Positions 1-6,900 of a stretch of 10,521 nt of DNA are shown here, in pieces. The notes below the pieces were generated by a model. It searched no databases. It worked only from the letters and a program-made list of their open reading frames with translations, and had not been told where the DNA came from. How positions within the stretch are numbered: position 1 is the first letter of the stretch; every line of letters begins with the position of its first letter. Origin of the DNA: Saccoglossus kowalevskii (lineage: Eukaryota; Hemichordata; Enteropneusta; Harrimaniidae). The position numbers and the translations under genes were made by a program. The stretch is taken from the NCBI RefSeq assembly GCF_000003605.2, contig NW_003149766.1, positions 501,006 through 511,526 of the forward strand, in the 5' to 3' direction.

Positions 1-707
1 GAACTGACAGTAACATTGGCACTAAAACTGACTGTACTTGTACACAAAATAATGATGAACCAGTTACCTCCACGGATAAACAATATATTTACTGACTGGC
101 TATAAGTATTTCCATTTCTTTCCTGTTCTATTTCAAACTGTATTTGACTTGATGCACACATAAAACACAATGAATGTAAATGATGAAAAATTTATGAGAT
201 ATGTATCTCTTCTTTATTTCAGTTATAATGTTTGTTGGGGAAACTAATTATTATGCAAACAAAATTATGCAAATAAGATGTATTGTTATGTAAATTAGCC
301 GCGATGCTTGGCTTAGGGTCTGGGGAGAACACTGACATCTATTATTTGCTGAAATCACTTATCATTCATTGTATTTTGAAATCAATGGACACCTTGTCTA
401 TTGTCCCTGAAACTATGTGCTGCACACTTACATGTATTCTCTGGCCTACATTCTTCTCTAAAAGAAATTGCACAAAGTCTATCATCTGAAATTACTACAC
501 ACCAACATTTGTATTCTTCTTTTAAACCACTGGACATCTCTTATTCTCTGAAACCACTGCATACCATGTATTGTTATCTGAAACTGCTGGTCATCCATTG
601 TACGCTCAGCAACACCTATTTTTGGAAATGACTGGATAAATAATTTTCTTCTACAGACATTTACACCTGCTAACTACACTGTATAATGTATATTAATTCA
701 TTCCTAG
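1..707 (+). other. Upstream RABL6 intron (partial), no exon recognised
   Basis: This AT-rich stretch must be intronic, because the exon starting at 708 begins inside a codon. I looked for the family's P-loop and switch I segments and found none. The open frames at 283-489 and 401-631 lie over a degenerate minisatellite and resemble no family I know. Nothing is recognised in 1-330 apart from a plausible but unsupported acceptor-like TTTATTTCAG ending near 222. Confidence 0.7.
331..606 (+). repeat. Degenerate minisatellite, units of about 26-34 bp
   Basis: Units beginning CTGAAA(C/T)(C/T)ACT, followed by an (A/C)AT(C/T)CATTGTATT-like half, recur with starts near 349, 376, 407, 458, 486, 521, 548 and 578. 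The clearest pair is 548-577 and 578-606, both starting CTGAAAC and ending with a CAT-TGT stretch. Unit length varies from 26 to 34 bp and divergence is high, so this is an old array. It lies about 100 bp upstream of the first visible RABL6 exon. Confidence 0.6.
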
Positions 708-903
708 ATACAGACGATGTGGTAAAAGTGGAAGTTTGGGATGTTGTTGATAAAGGCAAAAGTAGAAAAAAACAGGATGGACTGAAAATAGAAAATTCAC
801 CAGATGAAAGTCAGTCATCTGAACCATGTCTAGATGCTGCATTCTTGGATGTCTATAAAGGAACACATGGAGTGGTAATGATGATGGATATGACCAAACA
901 GTG
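708..903 (+). CDS. RABL6: RABL6 exon a: switch II region and Asp/Ser-rich insert
   Basis: The acceptor is the AG at 706-707 after a pyrimidine-rich run. The exon supplies the last two bases of a codon, so the intron is phase 1. It reads DDVVKVEVWDVVDKGK, then a polar insert (SRKKQDGLKIENSPDESQSS), then a hydrophobic strand with LDAAFLDVYKGTHGVVMMMDMTKQ. The WDVVDKG segment sits where ordinary small GTPases have WDTAGQE; loss of the Gln is a RABL6 family trait. The donor is GTATGT at 904, splitting the TGG Trp codon after its second base. An open frame continues from 686 to 931 by chance, but the reading outside 708-903 is intronic. The ATG at 686 is not a start, because the N-terminal part of the family must come from upstream exons. 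Confidence 0.92.
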
Positions 904-3900
904 GTATGTACAGCCATTTTACCCTGCTTGAAATGGTCATGAAGGTCACAAGATGTCGAAGTAAATGTCTGTTGTGTTGTCATTTTCATCACTGTTAAAG
1001 TCGATCGTCGTCGCACTGTGTTGTTTGATATTGAACTCATAGCGATGTACAAATGTACACAACGCATGGTTTGATTACATGAAATTTGAACACACACAAT
1101 GACCACTGCCTTTTAACATTGTGGCCAGAATGTATTTTTCATCCAATCCATATAAAACCTGATAAAGCTGTAATTGTGCTTATACATGTACTGATGCAGT
1201 GACTTTGTTTACACTCAAGTTAGGTATCCATTTTCTAAATGATTTCTGCCACAAATTACTGCTCTGGTACTTGTCTGCACATGTTTTACAGAGAATTTTT
1301 TTGATCATAATATAACCATGAAAAGTATTTCAGATTATCAAATTCACAAAATTAGATAATTAAGGTTAGCAATACTTTTTTGTTGGTTTTACCGTATTTG
1401 CTCTATTAGTAGCACATGTGCGTAAATTACTGTGGTGTTTCTAAAATAAGACATTTTGGTTTGTAACAAATTATGTGTCATACTTGATAATTTTTTTTTT
1501 GTTTCAATAAAGTATGTTACAATCATGAGCTTCAGCTTTGAGCAGTGTTTATGTTTTGAACTGTTATAGCATATAGCATTCGCAATGAAGGTAAAGACCA
1601 ACAAAACTGTAAAATACGCACATATGCAGTTCTGACAGCTGTGACACTTTTGAATTAATGTTAATTTCTCATTGCATTTTGTAGGACGTATGATTATATT
1701 GAAAGAGAGCTTCCGAAAGTTCCTAATCATATTCCTGTGTTAGTGCTGTCTAATCACAGAGACATGGGAGAACACAGAGTAATATTGAGTGAGGATGTCC
1801 GAAATTATGTAGAAAATTATGAAAGGTGAATATCAATCAATTTATTGTGGGAGTAATATGAAATTATAGGTATCGTCAGAGGTACATTACTTGGGGTTTG
1901 CAACTACGGTGACATGATACCAAGATCCCGTTTCAATCTCGCTCTCGCTTAAGCATTCCAACTCATGCACATGCCCGAGGTAACTAGGATACTGGGATGT
2001 CCAGGTGGATCAAAATAGCTGCTCACGATATGTCGGATTACAATATTTACATACTATTTCGATGTATTACATTTTTTCACTATGAATGTGGTAATACATG
2101 TTTTATTGTTTATTACAAACCGCCTATGTCATGTCAAAAGGTTGTAGCATCAGCCTCGCTATCTACGAGATGAGATTTGAATGGGATCTTGGCATGATGT
2201 CACCATACAGTACTATTCGTGATGCAAACCCCAATATTGTACTTCTGGTATAGTCTATTTTTTGTGTGGGCAATTTGTCATTATATAAGCATACTCCTTA
2301 GTTCACTTAATATCTTTGCATACTCCTCAGTTTACTTGTCATTAGCTAAAATTCACTAAACACAAACTTTTCATCTCATTTCAGGCCGATAGGATCTGCT
2401 ATGATTCAATATGCAGAGTCATCCATGAAAAATGGGTTTGGTTTAAAATATCTTCATAAATTTTTTAATATTCCATTTCTGATATTACAGGTGAGTAAAC
2501 CTTATTGTACAACCTTTGTCCTCATCACCTTTGACCTTATTCCATATTATGAATGATAGATGCTGCCATCATACTTATCAAGAATTTTTTGCTACATTAT
2601 TACTCCCTGTACTGTCTGGAAGTCTGAATGAAGCTTGGGGTGCTGGATCTCATTTTTGAATAATGAACATTTTAATAGTATGCATTTTCATCAATTTGCA
2701 ATTGAAAATGAACACTACGAATAGGGCTTAATGCTATAGGCAAATCACGAAATCATTGTTTAAATCAATTACACGAATTGCATTTATTTGTGCACTAGAT
2801 CATTAAAATAAGACATATTTTGAGCAGAGACACAACTCAGTGTCATTTATGTAAGTGCATACGTGTGTGCTCCTAATAGTATCAATTTACATGGTTCAAA
2901 GAATATGAAAAAATTTACTTTCACAGGCAACAAATCTGGCAAGATTTCTTCACTTAAAGCACTGTTGTGGAACATGTAATAATGTAGAATTTAATAGTAA
3001 CATGTTAAACATCTGTATTTCAGAGAGAGACATTAATGAGGCAATTAGAAACCAATCAAAAAGATATAGACTCAACCTTAGAAGAACTGCATATCCACGG
3101 AGAATCAGAAGAACAAAATTATGATATGTAAGTAACATGTACTCTATTTGTCAATGTCCTCCTGGGCAGTCTTTTGAAGGAAGAGTATTATTTCAGGGCA
3201 GTACTGGCTTCAAAACCCTGCCAAGGCGATCTTTTGGTGCATTTCTTTTCAGAATGCAACATACCGTCAAAACACAATCACATGTGAGATGTGAAAAAAA
3301 CCAACATATTATGTATGACTGAGTTAGCACCGTAGAAAATACATACAAATTGATAATTAGACAGTAGTATTGCATAGCAGTTGGTTGTCGGGTGGGTGTA
3401 AAAAGTTTTTACAAATGCATTTGACGCACAGATTTACACTCGAACCAAATCATTTTCTCGTCTTGGATGTTTTTTTTTCCTTTTCCGTTATTTCTGTCCG
3501 TGATTGGATAGAAAAAAACAAACTACAAATACTCCAAGATTTTTTTGACTTCATTAAAAAATAAAATCGTTTTTGTAGGATGGAAACTTTTTGAGGTCAA
3601 AACCCCCTACCCCCAAACTAAAGGAAATAAGTTTTTTATCCGACATCGATCTTTTGACGTCGTCCCTAAACTCTTTACTTACTTGGTTCACCTTTTAAAA
3701 AGTGTTAACTGCCTAAAAATGTCAAGCAGTTAAATCAATGCCATGTTTGTAATAATATTTAGAAGATCTTGAAATCGGTCAATAATACAACACTGTAATC
3801 TGATTGGTTAAGAACTGCGTAGGTGAACTGCTCAAAAAATGCAGAAAAACTTTGATCGATCAAATGTTCCGAAAATTTTGTTCAAGATAAAACAAAATTA

Positions 3901-6900
3901 AGTTTACATATATTTCAAAGCAAACCATCCAGCTACAGTATGACTGAATAATAAGCAATGAACCTTGAAAAAAGTAATTTATTTTGGGGTGTTTTTGATT
4001 CATCCACTGAATGAATAGTTGAAGTATTCAAAAAGAAAAACCTGAGATGAATGAAATTTTGGAGAATTGAGCACAATTTTGTTGTCAGTCAAAATTTAAA
4101 AAAAAAATGATGTTAAATGATTAGCTTTTCAAATTTGTTGATGGAGTGAAGATTGTGAAAGTATTATACTAAGTAACATAACTGAACATAACAATACATT
4201 ATAAAACATGGTCAAATCGAATGATTGAAACATGTACATGGACTCTGAGGTATAAATCCAAGAAGTTCTGAAATGAATAAGCACACTCTGCTCCACATGT
4301 GGCTTCTGTAATATGTCACTAAGTCATAATTACAGTCATAATCCTATGAAACTGGTGGTCTACATCAGACAAATTGATGATTGGTTTATTAGCATTGGTA
4401 AAAGGAGATGATCATTATTTCTATTTAAAAGTCTGGGAAGATAATATACAAATGTAGGTCTGTGCATTAACGCATTGAAAAAATGTTAAATTACAATAGA
4501 ACTCATTAACTGACAAATCCTGGAATTTAAAACCCATTGGCTATGCTCAGTATAGCAATCATTTTCAATACTTGTTATTTTAAACGGCTGCCTTTGTGGG
4601 ATGGGGATAATAGCGAAATAGCACTTTACATGGAAGTTACTGATGATGCATTTTGTTTGACCTAATTCACACAGCAATTTCTGTGAAAGTTCTGATTTTC
4701 ATGAAATATCCGATCATCATAATGTCTTAGTGTTCTTTTCTGTTTGTGTATAAGCCAATTGCATTGCGAAATTGTTGTTGAAATACGAACCTCCCCAATC
4801 CACCCATATTAATTTGATTGTATGCTGCTTGGGTTAGATTAATTCATAGAACCAGTCCACTTAATGACAACTGACAATTCCAATTGTGAAATTATTACAG
4901 GTATTTAGATGCGCTAGAACTCAAAAAGAAGAATCAACAAGCTAAGCAAGAGGCTGAGGCAGCTGCCAAGTTAGCTGCAGAACTTAATGATCAATCAAAA
5001 TCAACAGGTACATGTATGAACAGTTATGCCAACTGCCAGAAATGCCATATATGCTGCTGTATTTTATTTTAAGATATTCCAGGAACCTCTGCCATAATTT
5101 GTTGCTTGGAAATATTTTAAAACACCTGCCCCATAAAGTTTACAACTAAATTTGGTTTTAGTAGGTAATTTTTATTTAACAACAATGGGATCTTTCTAAA
5201 CAACATATTTCTTTCTTCACCACCAGTTCCCTATTTTCTCCACAAATTCAAAAAAATAGTCCTGTTTATAGTCTGCACTTTGGGATAAAAATTGAAAATT
5301 GACTCGAATTTGATCTGTTAGCTCCAAAATAAGGGTTCATTTTCAGAAATGAATATAAGAAAAAGTGCAGAACAATTTGGGCGAGAAAGTCTGGTTGTGA
5401 AAAGGTTAAATAATGTTTATAAAAATAACTACATTTTTCACACAAACATGACAGTTTTGCAGGCATCTCAAAAAAAATATTAAATTGGGACTGTTTTGAA
5501 GGAAGAAAGAGTACTAGTACAAGGATACCAACAAGTATTCACAAAGACAGTACAGCAGGAGTATCGACCAACGAGCAGCATCGGTCAATGCGAATGCGTA
5601 CTGTCTGAGTGCATACTTGTTGGTATCCTCGTATTACCCTTATTATTATACATCTTTTCCTCCCAAAGATACATCATGGATATGCCAAAATACCAAAAGT
5701 TTAGAACAGATTGAGCGAACTTCGGTGTATGGGGTTCGGTCAAACCCTGGGGGGGCTACCATGTTTGTTTTTAGTCCTCGTTCGGACACAGTCCGAAAAC
5801 TGGGACTGGCCTCTGTGCGTTCATGTTTCCATGTGTGTGTGCGGACGGACCCGTATCTTAGAAATGCCTGGACCAATCAGAATCAAACTTCACACATACA
5901 TCATACATGATATTATACATATGCACATCAATTTTTTTCACGATCTGATTCAAGATGGCCAAATGGTGACCATTTTTGTGCTAAAAATCATCAAAATCAT
6001 ACATTTCTCAGCTGTTTACAGATGGATTTTGTTCAAACTTGGTATATAGGTTGGCCATTATAGGACCTTGATGCACATCATTAGCTCCGCTGTCGACTTT
6101 GTTGAGCGGAACTTATCATATGAATGATTGTCCTCAGTCGTCTTCCGTGTCAATGTTTTACTTTTTTGACTTCTTCTTGAAAACTATAATCCTGAATGCT
6201 TTGATACTTGATACTTGGTGTATATGTACCTTGGGTAGACCTCTCTCAGATTTGTTCATTTTGTAATGATATCTTCAATTCTCTATACTTCAATTTTGGT
6301 GAATATTTTTGTCATTTTTGGTAAAAAGTGATATTTTCGATTTCTTGTTAAAAACCACATGTCCAATTGCTTTGATATTACATATATAGGTACTACATGT
6401 GGACCTCACTCAGATTTGTTCATTTTGTAATGATATTTTTAATTCTCTAATTTTAGTGAATATTTTTGTCATTTTTGGTAAAAAGTGATATTTTCGACTT
6501 CTTGTTGAAAACAGCAAGTCAGCAAGTTTGCTTTGATATTACATATATACGTACTACATGTGTACCTCTCTCAGATGTGTTCATTGCGTGATGATATCTT
6601 TAATTATCTAATTTTATGGAATATTTTTGTAATTTTTGGTAAAAAGTGATATTTTCGACTTGTTGAAAACAGCAAGTCCAATTGCTTTGATATTACATAT
6701 ATAAGTACTACATGTGTACCTCTCTCAGATGTGTTCATTGCGTGATGATATCTTTAATTATCTAATTTTATGGAATATTTTTGTAATTTTTGGTAAAAGT
6801 GATATTTTCGACTTCTTGTTAAAAACCACAAGTCTGATTGCTTTGATATTACATATATATTTACTACATGTGGACCCCTTTCAGATTTATTACTTTCGTG

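Larger units (their letters stand above)
1826..2384 (+). other. RABL6 intron between exons b and c, hosting a MITE
   Basis: The borders are GTGAAT and CATTTCAG. About two thirds of this 559-bp intron is the inverted-repeat element at 1877-2247. The remainder, 2255-2384, is AT-rich and holds two near-repeats of GCATACTCCT(C/T)AG at about 2289 and 2318. Confidence 0.8.

Noticed and set aside
686-931. Open frame starting at ATG 686 as a complete small protein
   Set aside because: It is RABL6 exon a read through both splice borders. Residues before 708 and after 903 have no family match, and the next exon completes the Trp codon.
693-1106. 137-codon minus-strand open frame
   Set aside because: It is antisense to the conserved exon a, the peptide has no recognisable domain, and the + strand reading fully explains the conservation.
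1503-1512. AATAAA as a polyadenylation signal
   Set aside because: It lies inside an intron whose flanking exons join in frame, and such hexamers are common by chance in AT-rich sequence.
1389-1730. 113-codon minus-strand open frame
   Set aside because: It overlaps the intron and part of exon b in antisense and has no recognisable domain or composition shift.
5730-5760. tRNA T-arm-like GGGTTCGGTCAAACCC near 5737-5752, suggesting a tRNA-derived SINE
   Set aside because: The loop length is wrong for a T-arm, and no A box or acceptor stem is found at the right distance upstream.
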